Source: Lepus europaeus (lineage: Eukaryota > Chordata > Mammalia > Lagomorpha > Leporidae). Taken from it: a DNA stretch of 64,000 bases. The stretch is taken from the NCBI RefSeq assembly GCF_033115175.1, contig NC_084827.1, positions 177,445,401 to 177,509,400 of the forward strand, given 5' to 3'. Positions 54,040 through 64,000 of this stretch are shown piece by piece (the stretch's first letter is position 1; every line of letters begins with the position of its first letter). Position numbers and translations under genes: made by a program. Below the pieces are notes generated by a model that ran no database searches, had not been told where the DNA came from, and saw only the letters and a list, made by a program, of their open reading frames with translations.

Positions 54040-54312
54040 GGGCGGTGTCTGGCACAGTGCCGAGATGCATCCCACACTGCAGTACTAAGGTTCGAGTCCC
54101 GGCTGCACTTCTGACTCCAGCTCCCTGCTCATGCACACCTTGGGAAGCAGCAGGTGATGGCTCCCACCCACATGGGAGACATAAATTGAGTTCCCAGCTC
54201 CTGGCTTTGACCTGATCCAGCCCTGGCTGTTGTGAACAAGTGGACGGGAATTCTCTGAATATCTAGCTCTGCTACTTTCTGTCTCTGCCTTTCAAGTAAA
54301 TAAAATAAATAC
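54040..54312 (+). mobile_element. Old CSINE
   Basis: Sense copy with partial head, CCCACATGGGAGACATAAAT body and CAAGTAAATAAAATAAATAC tail. The CT block is replaced by mixed sequence. Confidence 0.83.
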
Positions 54313-57254
54313 ATTTTTTTTCACAAGAGAGAAAGGCTCCCAGAATAAATTAGCAAAGGAGTGGGGGCCACAGGCCAGGGAAGCAGAAGCCACACCAAGG
54401 CCCTGTTGCTGGTGGAGCTGAGCCCCTGCCTGATGCCACAAGGAGCTCCAAGTTTGCCAAGTTGCTGGGCTTCTGCACACGTGCTCCGGCTCTCATTGGC
54501 TACCTCGGGAAGGGACAGGAACGTAGGCCTCCCCAGGTCCCTCTGGGATCTCTGTGTGAGTGCGGTAGCTCCGGGGTCCAAAGACAATCATAGAAGGTCG
54601 CGGCTCCAGGCTTCAGCAACAAAGCACCAGGGTGCCCCAGACGTGGGGGCTGAGGGCCTAGAGCTGGTGAAGGACCAGCAGCCCAGCAGGTTCCCTGGGA
54701 GGACCCACGTGTGTTCTGTTGTGGAGACCACGTGTCTGTGTCAGCAGCAGTACCTGGCTGCTCCCTCGGCCCGCCACGATGTCTCCCACCTCCACTTTGC
54801 CTGGCCAGCTCCCAGCCTTCCTGTGCATCGCTGCCCAGTGACTGCTGCCCTGAGCCACCAGGCAGCGTGCCCTGTCCCTGCTCCTCGGCTCTAATTACTC
54901 AGTGGTCACGGCACCACGTGTGGCTTCTGTGCTGGACTCGTGGCAGGGTCGGGATCTGCACTGGTCCCTGCTGGGCAGGGCGCCCGGAAGAGGTGAGCAA
55001 ATGCTCATCCACTGCCTGCGGGCTCACTGACCCCCTGCGCTGGTCTACTCCGGCCCTGCGCAGGTGCACAAGGTGGGGGTGGGACTCCTCCTGGATAACG
55101 ACTTCCAGGAGCGAGGACTGCAGGAGCGCAGGCTGCTGGGAGAGAGCAGCTCTGGGGGCCACAGTGGGGCTCGGGTTTCTTGAGAAGTGGGGTGCCCAGA
55201 GGGACCAGAAGGTCTATACCAAGGCTGAGGTGGGGCACAGTGGCCTGGGGGAGGCTGGAGTGAGCAGGTGGACCTGGAAGGTTTGTCCCTGGTGGTAAGA
55301 CACATGGCTGGTGCCGGCTCTGGACTGGAGGGCTGGGAAGAGGAGGAGCATGAGCAAAAGCTTGTATGGGGCTGTGTGTGCTACACAACGCTTGCGAAAC
55401 CCCCAGGACTCAGAACAGCAAACACAGGCTTTCCACGCCCGTGGTTGGCTGCTCTGGGCTCTCCTGGACTCAGCGGGACTCCAGGTGTCCAGCAAGGGCC
55501 TGGACTGACGGGCTGGAGGCTCCCTGGGCATCTCTTCCCATGGCCGATCCCAGGCAGAAGCCCATTGGTGCTCTGGAAGCCCTCGGCTCAGACCTGGTGC
55601 TATTGCCCACTGGGCATTGGCCAAAGCTAGTCAGGTGGCCTAGCCCCATGTTGTCAGGACCAAGGGGTGGATTCTTGGCTCCCTAGTGCGAGTTGCCACG
55701 TAGGCCTGTGATGGCGGACATGGTACAGGATTCTCCGGCAGGCAGGGGTTGCCCAGCCGCAGCCCTGCCCCTCGACCTCCCCTTCCTTGTGTTGACCCGT
55801 GAGCTCCGCTCTCCCGGATGAGGCACACACACGTTTTCTGTGTTGAATGACAACCGCACTGGGACACCACGTGTGAGGCACGGGCTCTTAGCGGTAACTC
55901 TAGTGGCAAAGGACCCATCCTGTCCTGAGGTCTCCAGGCAGGGGGTCCATCATCCGAATGCCAGCTTCTGTGTGACAGGGAGCGTTGTCGTCCCCTGCCC
56001 CCTTGCTCCAACCATGGGGACATCAAGAGAGACCTCCGGGCTGTCACTTCAGTACCAGCCAGTGTTGTCAACTTCCTACCTGCCGGCCTGCAGCTCCTTT
56101 GATGTGTGGGTTCCATCCCCTAAAAGCAGCTCAAGTCTTCAAAGAGCACTCAAGGCTGCCTCCACTGGCAGCAGTGTGAGAGTGTGGATAGCAGGGGTTC
56201 GGGGACCTCATGATCCCCACACCCCACTGGGGATCCCAGCTCAGGGGCCACAAGGTAGAACAAGCCCAGGTGAGTCTGAGGTTGACCCGCCCAGGATTCC
56301 CCAGCAGGAACGAGCAGTGGCAGGGCTGTGGGTGTGGGTGGGAGCCGGTCTGGGGAGAGTGAGACTGGAGGTGGCAGGAGTGGGGAGGTGAGGGGTCATT
56401 GCTAGCCCAGGGACGAGCTAGCTGAAGGCTGTGTCAGCTTCAGGCCTGCTCTCCGACTCTGAGAATCAGGGAGGGGCTCCATGGAGAAGCCAGTGCAGAC
56501 CCTGCTAGGGGGCGGGGTCAGAGCCCAGGCAGAGCCATGCAAGAGAAAAGCTGAAGAACCTGGCTCAGGACGTGGAGGCTGCCTGGAACAGGGAGCGGGA
56601 GACCCCAGCCTGTGGCTAGGTACAAGGCAGAGTCCCCTTTGCCAGTGCCTGGGCCCAGCAGACCTGGGCAGACGCGCTCGGCAGCCTGGTGCCCCGTCGG
56701 AGTTGGGGACCTGCATGGTGCCTGGGGTCTGAACAGTGACTTTCTGCTGGCACTGGCCAGTGGGTGGCCCTGGGCCGGAGCGGCACCCAGGTTCCACTTT
56801 CCTTCGTTGGAGCTTCCTGCCTGCCCCTCCCCCACCCAGGGCTGCAGCCCCACTCCCGTCCGCGCATGTGCTACCTTAGCAAGCCTGGCATCAGCTTTCA
56901 AGTCCCCAGACATGTGATTTGGGGATCCCGCCGTGGCGCAGGCCAGCAGAGAGAGGCCCATACTCAGAAATCAAGGAACAGACTTCCCAACCCCACCACC
57001 ACCCACACAGCCCGGGGTCTCCCAGACGCCAGCTCCACACCACTCAGCCCATCCACGCAGCAACTGCCTGAGAATCTCCAGCTGCCTGGCTCCTGCAGAG
57101 CTGGTAGCCCCGGACTCTTCCTGTCCCAAGAGCTGGCTCCCATCTGGCGAGAAAGCACACGGACACCCACACCCGACATCTCCGATTGTTTCTCATCTGG
57201 AAACACCCCTCCAGGCGCTGTTCTTCTAACAGTGCCTCCCACCACCCAGGCACG

Positions 57255-57305
57255 TTGTGCATCCTCTCTGCGCTCAGTTTTTGCACCTGCAACCTGAAAA
57301 TGCCA
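57255..57305 (+). mobile_element. Possible MIR fragment
   Basis: CATCCTCTCTGCGCTCAGTT, TTTGCACCTGCAACC and TGAAAATGCC resemble the MIR CCTCTCTGAGCCTCAGTTTCC...CTGTAAAATGG segment. Confidence 0.4.
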
Positions 57306-57801
57306 CGCCCACCTGCAGCGTTGGTATGTGGGTATCACATAAGAGCACACTTGGCCCCACGCCTGTCCATGCCCGGCGGTTAATCCATCCCTCCTTCCCT
57401 CACTTGGCACTCACCACATGTTTGTTCTCCATTTGAGAGGTGAGGTCCCCACCTGGGGAGGTCCAGGGAGGTTCTAGGATTCCTCTTGGAGGGACCCCTC
57501 CCCTGCCGCTGGCATGAGACACACGGCAGGGACCTGTGCCTTCGCCACCATCTGCTGGTACCCAGGACTGTTCAGGGCTCTGAAGCAGGGACCAAGGGCG
57601 AGTGGGAAGAGCCCCTCCCTGGGCCTGGAGAGTTCATGTCCCCACCTGCCCTGTTCCCCTCCCAACAGCGCCAAGCCCCGGGAACCCACAGGGCCAGACC
57701 ACCTATCGGAGATATGGCAGCTCGGTGGCCCCCTGGAAAGTTCCCACCAATAGTTCTGAGTTGTCCCCGACAGAGCCCTTCAGGCGTGGCACAGAGCACT
57801 G

Positions 57802-57819
57802 CCCCCCCCCCCCCCCCCC
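57802..57819. repeat. Homopolymer C18
   Basis: Run of 18 C between G residues, the only long C run on this strand. Confidence 0.9.
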
Positions 57820-58159
57820 GTTCCCACTGCATGGGTCTGCAGTGGGCAAAATACCTTGGAAATGCTTCCACTGCCCCTGTGCCACCAGGAAACCAGGGCC
57901 CCCATCCCAGCCTAGGGCTCCGTAGCAGGTGCCAAAGCTGCCTGCCCATGAGTCCATCAGGCTCTTCATGGCAGGGAGGGGCAGCCTCCTGCCTAGTGCA
58001 TGGCCTCCACCCATGCCGGGAGACCCACAGCTCCTCCATCTACATGTCCATTCCAGCAGTTTCCAGGTGGCAGCCCCTCCCGCTGGGGCTCAATCAAGTC
58101 CATGGGCCCTGAGAGAGAACAGAAACTAAGCCCAGAACAACACCTTGCTCCTCAATCGT

Positions 58160-58462
58160 GTCAGCTATTTTTTTTTAACTATAATGAAATACCTGAGATA
58201 GGCTACTGTGTAAAGAAAAGAGGCATAGCTTGGTTCACAGACCTGGAGTCCCAGGTCAGGCAGGCCCCATGCTTGGTCTCTGGTGGTGGCATTGCTGGCA
58301 GGGTGATGAGGCTGCACGGGCATCGCGTGGCAAGGGGTGGGGAATGCAGGTGCCTGTCTGTCATCCCTCTCCCCAGGAGTCATCATGGGCTCCACGTTAA
58401 TGACCTAATCCAGGCTCATCACCTCCCAAGGCTATGCCCCTAAACACCAGAGTTGGATTTTT
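58160..58462 (-). mobile_element. MaLR (MST/MLT1-like) LTR remnant, antisense
   Basis: AAATACCTGAGATAGGCTAC, GTAAAGAAAAGAGGCATAGC, TTGGTTCACAGACCTGG and later TTAATGACCTAATCC...TCACCTCCCAAGGC are the complement of the MaLR LTR layout. The element appears to resume after the inserted CSINE (58812-58850, with CCTAGTACCATTAACAT). Confidence 0.65.
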
Positions 58463-58799
58463 TTTTAATAAAAAGATTTATTTATTTATTTGAGAACAAG
58501 AGTTAGAGAGAAAGGGAGAGAGAGAGAGAAAGAGAGAGAGAGAGGTCTTCCATCTGCTGGTTCACTCCCCAAATGGCCGCAATGGCCGGAGCTGGGCTCA
58601 CCCAGAGCCAGGAGTTTCTTCCAGGTCTCCCCTGTGACTGCAGGGGCCCAAGCACCTGGGCCATCTTCCACTGCTTTCTCAGGTGCATTAGCAGGGAGCT
58701 GCATTGGAAATGGAGCAGCCTGGACTTGAACTGGCACCCATATGGGATGCCTGTGCCACAGGCAGAGGCTTAACCTACTGTGCTACAGTGCCGGCCCAT
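58463..58799 (-). mobile_element. CSINE with perfect 12-bp TSD
   Basis: Antisense full-length copy. AGTTGGATTTTT occurs exactly at 58451-58462 and 58800-58811. It is inserted in the antisense MaLR LTR. Confidence 0.96.
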
Positions 58800-58811
58800 A
58801 GTTGGATTTTT

Positions 58812-59404
58812 CTACCATCCTAGTACCATTAACATAAGTCCTTAAGGAGCAAGCTCCTTCGTGAGCCTGGGAGTCGAGTCATATTCACATCACTGTACCA
58901 ATGGATGAGACCTTTGCAGGAGCCCGGCTCTGCCACACCTGACCGTCCCCTGTGTCTCCAGCCTGCAGCCGTAGCCCACAACACTGGGCTGAGGGAGCCA
59001 GTGCTGCCCCTGGCCCCTCTGTTCCGCCCCAGGCAAGCCGGCGGCCCTTGCCGTGATGTTCGTCTGGGTCATTGCCACCACCTCAGCTCCATGCACCCAC
59101 GCTGTGTGGTGCTGACCCCCGGGATTCTCTTTGTATGCTTTGGTGTATCCGTAGAATTACCGTTACCTGGGCCTCGCCCGTGTTTCCAGGGTATCTGCAG
59201 CCTTTGTCCAGGAATCTAGGCGAGCACAGACCTGTTTTTGTAGGATAAAAGGGAATTGGACACCTTTAGACTTTTACATCTCTCTCCCCTTTGTGTGTGT
59301 GTGCACTAATTAAATAGGTTACATAAGTTGGTTTCCAGAACTTTTCTTATTGTAGTGTCTTCTTCAAAAAACTGTACGTGTCACCACCTTACCGCCTGAA
59401 TGCC
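58812..59404. other. Intron 2 segment
   Basis: The first 40 bp probably end the interrupted MaLR LTR. The rest is unassigned. Confidence 0.4.
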
Positions 59405-60045
59405 TTTTTAAAAAATGTTAATATTGAAAGTAATTCGACTTAGAAAAATTTTAGGAAGATACAAAGACGTCCTGTGTCCCCTGCACTCCCTGTCCCAAGC
59501 CAGCATTCAGCGACCTGAGTTGATGGTTCTCTGTCTCATATCACCACTGTTACTCTTCTGAATTCTTGGGGAGTAAGTTGCTGGCAATGCTTCAGTGTGT
59601 TCTTCCTGAGTGATAAGGACTCTCTCATTCGCTACCACCTTTAACATCAACATCACGAAATTGGGGCCGGTGCTGTGGCATAGCGGGTAAAGCCACTGGC
59701 TGCAGTGCCGACATCCCATATGGGCACGGGTTCAAGACCCGGCTACTCCTCTTCTGATCCAGCTCTTGGCTTGTGGACTGGGAAAGCAGTAGAAGATGGC
59801 CCAAGTGCTTGGGCCCCTGCACCCTTGTGGGAGACCCAGAAGCAGCTCCTGGCTCCTGGCTTTGGATCAGCCCAGCTCTGGCCGTTGTGGCCATTCGGGG
59901 AGTGAACCAGTGGATGGAAGACCCTCTGTCTCTCTCTCTCTCTCTGTAACTCTGCCTCTCAAATAAATCTTAAAAATCATGAAATTAATACTGATACAAT
60001 ATTACTATTACTTAGACTCCACTCACATTTCTCCAAAAGTCTTTT
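59405..60045 (-). mobile_element. L1M-type 3' remnant, split by a CSINE
   Basis: Antisense blocks GGGAGTAAGTTGCTGGCAAT (59568), CTTCAGTGTGTTCTTCCTGA (59590) and AATACTGATACAATATTACT (59987) are in the order of the ancient L1 3' region. It is interrupted at 59663-59975. Confidence 0.6.
59663..59975 (+). mobile_element. CSINE with 11-bp TSD
   Basis: Sense full-length copy with a near-consensus head (GGGGCCGGTGCTGTGGCATA, A box TAGCGGGTAAAGCC). TSD ATCACGAAATT (59652-59662) / ATCATGAAATT (59976-59986), one CpG-type mismatch. Confidence 0.95.
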
Positions 60046-60047
60046 CA

Positions 60048-60323
60048 GAAAACATTTAATTACTTTATTGGAAAGGGGAGACAGGGAGAGAAAGGGAAAT
60101 CTTGCATCCACTGGTTCACTCCCCAGGGCTGGGCCAAGCCAAAGCCAAGAGCCCAGAACTCGATCCAAGGACTTGCTGCTGGAGCCACCCTCTGCTGCCT
60201 CCCGGGTGCACGTAAGCAGGAAGCTGGATCTGAAGTGGAGGAGTCGGGACTCTAACCAGGCACCCCAGTATGGGATGTGGGTGTCCCAGCAGGCATCCTA
60301 ACCACTGCACCACACACCTGCCC
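60048..60323 (-). mobile_element. Old CSINE
   Basis: Diverged antisense copy: AATTACTTTATTGGAAAGG tail, CATCCACTGGTTCACTCCCC, and a worn head ending CACCACACACCTGCCC. Confidence 0.83.
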
Positions 60324-60385
60324 TCCCATAGTCTTAATAGAAATAACTACACGTATTGGACGTCTATATATATCGTATGGGATTA

Positions 60386-60757
60386 TTGCTGTGATTTAGA
60401 TGTGATTTGTCGCCGCCAAAACTCATGTTGAACTTGAACTGCCATCGATGGCTTTGGCTGGGGGGAGGGGGGCAGGATGCTTTTAGCAGCGACGAGGTCA
60501 TCAGGAGGGGTTGGTGCCCCCTCACAGGTGTGAGTCTTGTTCTCCCGGCTGTTAGGTGAGGAGAGAGCAGGTTATTACCACGCAAGCTGCCCCGCATGGC
60601 TCGGCTCTCACGCTCACTTGCCCTTTCTCCTTTCTCCAGGACTTGAAACAGCAGGAGGCGCTCTTGGGCTTCCCAGGTTCCAGAACCTGTGCTCTGTTCT
60701 TTCTAGATGACCTGGTCTCGGGTGTTCTGTTATAGCAACAAAAAATGAGCAAAGATG
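60386..60757 (+). mobile_element. MaLR (MST-like) LTR, sense
   Basis: Opens with CTGTGATTTAGATGTGATTT and CCAAAACTCATGTTGAACTT, continues with GAGGTCATCAGGAGG. Near the 3' end it has TTCCCAGGTTCCAGAACCTG and finishes GTGTTCTGTTATAGCAACAA AAAATGAGCA. This is the complete order of a MaLR solo LTR. No TSD is evident. Confidence 0.75.
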
Positions 60758-61974
60758 ACCAAGTGTGAATATACACCTTCTCCACCTCTGCCAGCCCCGA
60801 CTTCCAACCCAGGTCCAGCCCAGGGTCACATGTCCCATATATTCATCACCCCTTTGAGCGCCTATGAGCTGGGCACTGATGGCTCTGCCACGGTCACTTG
60901 ACTTGGGGTTGCCAGGTGTGTCCCCGTGGCTGGTTCCCCATTTGGCAGGAGCACCCAGCAGTGTGCTGTGTTCTTCTCTGGCCCTCGTCCCAGAAGGCGC
61001 GCGGAGCTGCCCTGTCCTGGTAGTGGTGAGATGACCCAGGAGCACCTGGTTAAGGCCATGTCCGCCAGCTGCTCTTTTCCTTCCGGTATTTGTAACCGTT
61101 TGGCAGGGTATCTGAGGGCATCCTCTGCCTCCTCGTGTCGCAGCGTGTATCAATGACTCTTGCCTGAATCAGTGATTTGTTCCGTTGCCATCCTGACCAT
61201 GCTGGGTGCTCCGCCCACTGTCCTCTCAGTGTCCCTTTGAGAAGTCCCATGACGTGGAGGGCAAGTGCCTGCTTCCTGAGACGGCAGCTGTCCCGGGCTC
61301 CTGTGACACTTTCTCAGTGTTTGGTCTCGGGGCTGCAGGAATCAGTGATTCCTCCAGCGGGCGCTGGTTCTGTTTGGTGCGGGAAGGTATTTAGTGACCA
61401 AGGCAGGAGCAGCAGGTGTGCTCATTGCTGTTGGGCTATTGCTGCTTCAGCAGACAGAGCTAGGAGATTGTGTGTGTGCATACATGTGCATGGGAAATAT
61501 GTACATGTACAAGGAACTATGTGCATATACATGGTAAATACATGTATTCATAAGAACTACATGTGTGTACACATGTATACATACACTTGTGTTTACCTGT
61601 ATATGTACAAAAACCCTGAGTTCTCACCGATGCTTCCCATTCCAGCCCCGCACAACAGAGTTCACCCAGCCTAACTCCTTCCTCCGTGTGTATTTCTTTA
61701 CCCGCTTGTTTCCCAGTGTGCAACCCGTCTCCTCCTGTGCCGCCCCCTGACCCGACCCCCTGCCCGGCCCGCTGTGCAGGCTCTGAGGACCCTGGCCACG
61801 TCCTTATCCTGGCTGCACCCTTCACCCCCTGGCTCTGCATCTCCTGCCTCAGCCCCGGAAGCCTGCTGGCCCTGGGCCCTTCAAAGGGAGGGAGTGGAAG
61901 GGAGCCATGAAAATGTTTTACAGGAAAGAGAAGGGAAGGGAAGGAGAGAGGATGAGCCGACTGTCTTTCCAGAA
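60758..61974. other. Intron 2 segment with TG/TA-rich tract
   Basis: Unassigned apart from the alternating purine-pyrimidine tract at 61465-61610. Confidence 0.45.
61465..61610. repeat. Alternating TG/CA/TA tract with palindromes
   Basis: Degenerate GT/AC/AT alternation including the perfect palindrome TGTACATGTACA (61500-61511) and 8-bp inverted arms ACATGTGT/ACACATGT (61559-61576). Confidence 0.75.
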
Positions 61975-62115
61975 CAAGATTTATTTATTGTTTACTTATT
62001 AGTCAGGATGACAGAGAAAAGAAGTGAGGGGGGCAGGGAGCTTCCATCCACTGGTTCTCTCCCTCAAATGGGTGCAACAGCCAGAGCTGTGAGTCCCAGT
62101 GAGAGCTGGGAGGAG
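61975..62115 (-). mobile_element. CSINE fragment
   Basis: Antisense tail (AAGATTTATTTATTGTTTAC), short purine block and CTTCCATCCACTGGTTCTCT. The body decays after about 62115 and the head is missing. Confidence 0.7.
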
Positions 62116-64000
62116 AGAACGTGTGAAAGGTTCAGAACAGGCGCCAGGACGGAAGGGAAACTAAGACAGTATTCTGGGGGCTGGCAGAGGTGCAGGGGGC
62201 TGGAGGGAGGGCCCGGGCAGGGGTGGGGCCCACTCACAGTGAGAGTCACAGGACAGGATGGGGCAGGCAGGGCGGCAGCAGCCAGCCTGGCCCTGTGTCT
62301 CCAGGCAGAGCAAATGCCTTGGTGGCCTTGGAGCCCGGATGCTTGGCCTGGGGCCCACATTGCACCTGCCCTCCCCCAGCCTGTGAGCTCGCTGCCCCTG
62401 CTCTCCCCACACCTCTGAAGCCTTCAGCATCGCCCTAGCCTCCAGGGCCCAGAGTCTCCTCACTGGGCGATGGGAACAGAAACAGCGGCCACCCCCAGAC
62501 CCCCCTGCCATGCGGGTCCGGTCACAACAGCCAGTGCCGTGGTCACTCCCTCCTTATGCCCTGTCTAGGGCTTTCCCTGTGACCTAGACCCAGCCGCTTT
62601 GGAGTGGTGGGATAACGAGTGAGGTCTTTGTTTCTTTGTGTTGTTTCCTACACCTCAGAGCTTTCCCATCATTTGCGAGACGTCCACGGTGGCCATCTAT
62701 GCTGTTTTGGCCATCGATGATTTACCCCACAGGCTGGCACAGCCTCGGGGAGGGGCTTCCGGGCGCCACAAGGCTCCCGCCAGCTCCGCGTGTGGCCTTC
62801 CTCTGTGATGGTCCTGTTTCACTTCCCCATTCAGAGACAGCAGATGATGCTGAAGTTAAAATTACTCACGGGGAAACTTCAGCCTGTGTGGTGCTCTGAG
62901 CTCCCTGGCTCGATACCCCACCCCCTGCTGAGCATTGCACAGTCATAGCCGGGACTGCTTCTAGAAGCACCCCTGTCTTCATGCGCACGGCCCAGGGCCT
63001 CCAGCAGCCTGGACACAGCTGTGCCTTGTTTGAGAGACGGCGATGTCCTCCCTTTGCTGACTGCCGGGGCCCCGGGAGGCCCTTGTGCCAGAGCTGGGTG
63101 CCTTCCCCGGGGGTCTTGCCCCCCTGGTGAGCTCAGGTGTCCAGCACAAAGGGCCAAGGGGCCTCTCCCTGCAAGGCCCGGCGTGGCACTCAATGGGCAC
63201 CTGTTTCTCTTCCCGTCTTTCTGACCACGAGGTCCACTGAATGCCTCCTTTGCAAGGAGACCTGCTCCTTGAGAGACTCCCAAGCAGACACCGGGAGCCC
63301 AGGCCAAAGCAGCCGCTGGCTCGCAGCTCGGCTTCCTGGGCAGCTGTCTGCACAGGCGTGGCAGACATGATCTTGCTGGAAATCACCCAGAACTTTCCCG
63401 AGCGCTGGAGATGTCCGTGGGAGGCAGGAGGCGGAATCGGTATTTGTTTCACCTTCTTCTAAACAGCTGTGTTTTCTTCGGCACGGCTTTGGGTTGTGAT
63501 GCTGAGTTCGTGTCCACTCTGTTGACCCAGCAAACCCTGATGGGGGCTGTCTGGGCCTGGGTCTTCGTACACGTGACTAGGTTAGGGAAAGCTGTTCTTC
63601 AGAAGCAAGCTGTCTCCTGCTCTGGTTGTCCGCTCTAGAGAGGAGGGGTCTGCTGCCGGCCCCGCCCCTGGCCCCCGCCCTGGCCTCAGTGTCACCCCCA
63701 GAGGACCACAGCACTCCCTTAGCACCTGCCTTAGGGCTTCTGGCCGCTGCTCGGGACGAGGAACGGGGCCCAGCGCTGGGAAGCCTGCGCAGCCCCCTCC
63801 CTGGTGGGAAGTGTGGCAGGTGCTGCCTTCCGACCCGAACCCGGACAGTTCATGCCCCACCCCGACCCCGCAGGCCCTACGACACCGTGTCACCTGGCTC
63901 CCTAACCGCAGCCGTGTCCTGGCATCCGCCTTGTCAGCAGCCCTCAGCGCCAGCCCCGGCTTCTCGAGTCCTTTTAGACACTCCGAGCCGCTTCTCACCG
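62116..64000. other. Intron 2, right edge
   Basis: GC-rich unique DNA. I see no exon 3 of INPP5D, no other exon and no named repeat up to the end of the window. Confidence 0.45.

Larger units (their letters stand above)
54313..58159. other. Intron 2, longest CSINE-free stretch in the right half
   Basis: About 3.8 kb of GC-rich unique intron. Includes a possible MIR near 57255-57305 (CCTCTCTGCGCTCAGTTTTT) and a C18 run (57802-57819). No exon recognised on either strand. Confidence 0.45.
35602..64000 (+). other. INPP5D: INPP5D intron 2 (partial, at least 28.4 kb)
   Basis: Starts with the near-perfect donor GTGAGTCTT after CAG and continues past the window. It hosts most of the right-hand repeats. 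I searched for the expected exon 3 peptide (residues following Gln66) by eye and did not find it. Confidence 0.85.

Noticed and set aside
1259-62115. CSINE heads as tRNA genes
   Set aside because: They have A- and B-box-like motifs but no complete cloverleaf or anticodon arm, and they are attached to SINE bodies and tails.
62116-64000. INPP5D exon 3 near the right edge
   Set aside because: I looked for the SHIP1 residues expected after Gln66 in all + frames and found no match with flanking AG/GT.

Overview
The window is nuclear DNA of a mammal, almost certainly a lagomorph and most likely a leporid (rabbit or hare). About thirty copies of the tRNA-derived lagomorph SINE (CSINE) occur in both orientations, and several have intact target-site duplications (TSDs). 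Around them lie older mammal-wide fossils: MIR, L1M, MaLR LTRs, a Tigger/MER2-type DNA transposon and one ERV1-like solo LTR. Gene density is very low. The many GC-rich or repeat-borne reading frames are not genes.

The only gene I can support is INPP5D (SHIP1), on the + strand. Coding exon 1 (21113-21246) and exon 2 (35538-35601) encode the first 66 residues, which is most of the N-terminal SH2 domain. Both splice junctions have consensus signals, and together they read through in frame. Exon 3 is not visible, so intron 2 runs from 35602 past the right edge (at least 28.4 kb). No bacterial, phage or CRISPR-type system is present.

Layout: 1-20880 is intergenic DNA upstream of INPP5D. It holds a TG-rich satellite, nested CSINEs, an L1M 3' end, a solo LTR at 4151-4627 and several long G runs. 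20885-21112 is the TATA-less, CpG-rich promoter and 5' UTR, with three ETS-type GGAA sites, one of them in an ETS-IRF composite (EICE) arrangement. 21247-35537 is intron 1. It carries large antisense L1M remnants and, 3-4.6 kb before exon 2, a 1.6-kb two-tier minisatellite (44-bp and 20-bp units). 35602-64000 is intron 2. A repeat-poor first 4.5 kb holds a CpG-rich patch and a small GATA/E-box/ETS cluster. CSINE, L1M, MER2 and MaLR fossils and short tandem repeats follow.

Functionally this is the regulatory front end of a haematopoietic phosphoinositide 5-phosphatase gene. The promoter motifs fit myeloid/lymphoid expression, and the two exons supply the phosphotyrosine-binding module that recruits the enzyme to ITIM- and ITAM-type receptors. 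Repeat family names come from remembered consensus sequences, not from a database search.
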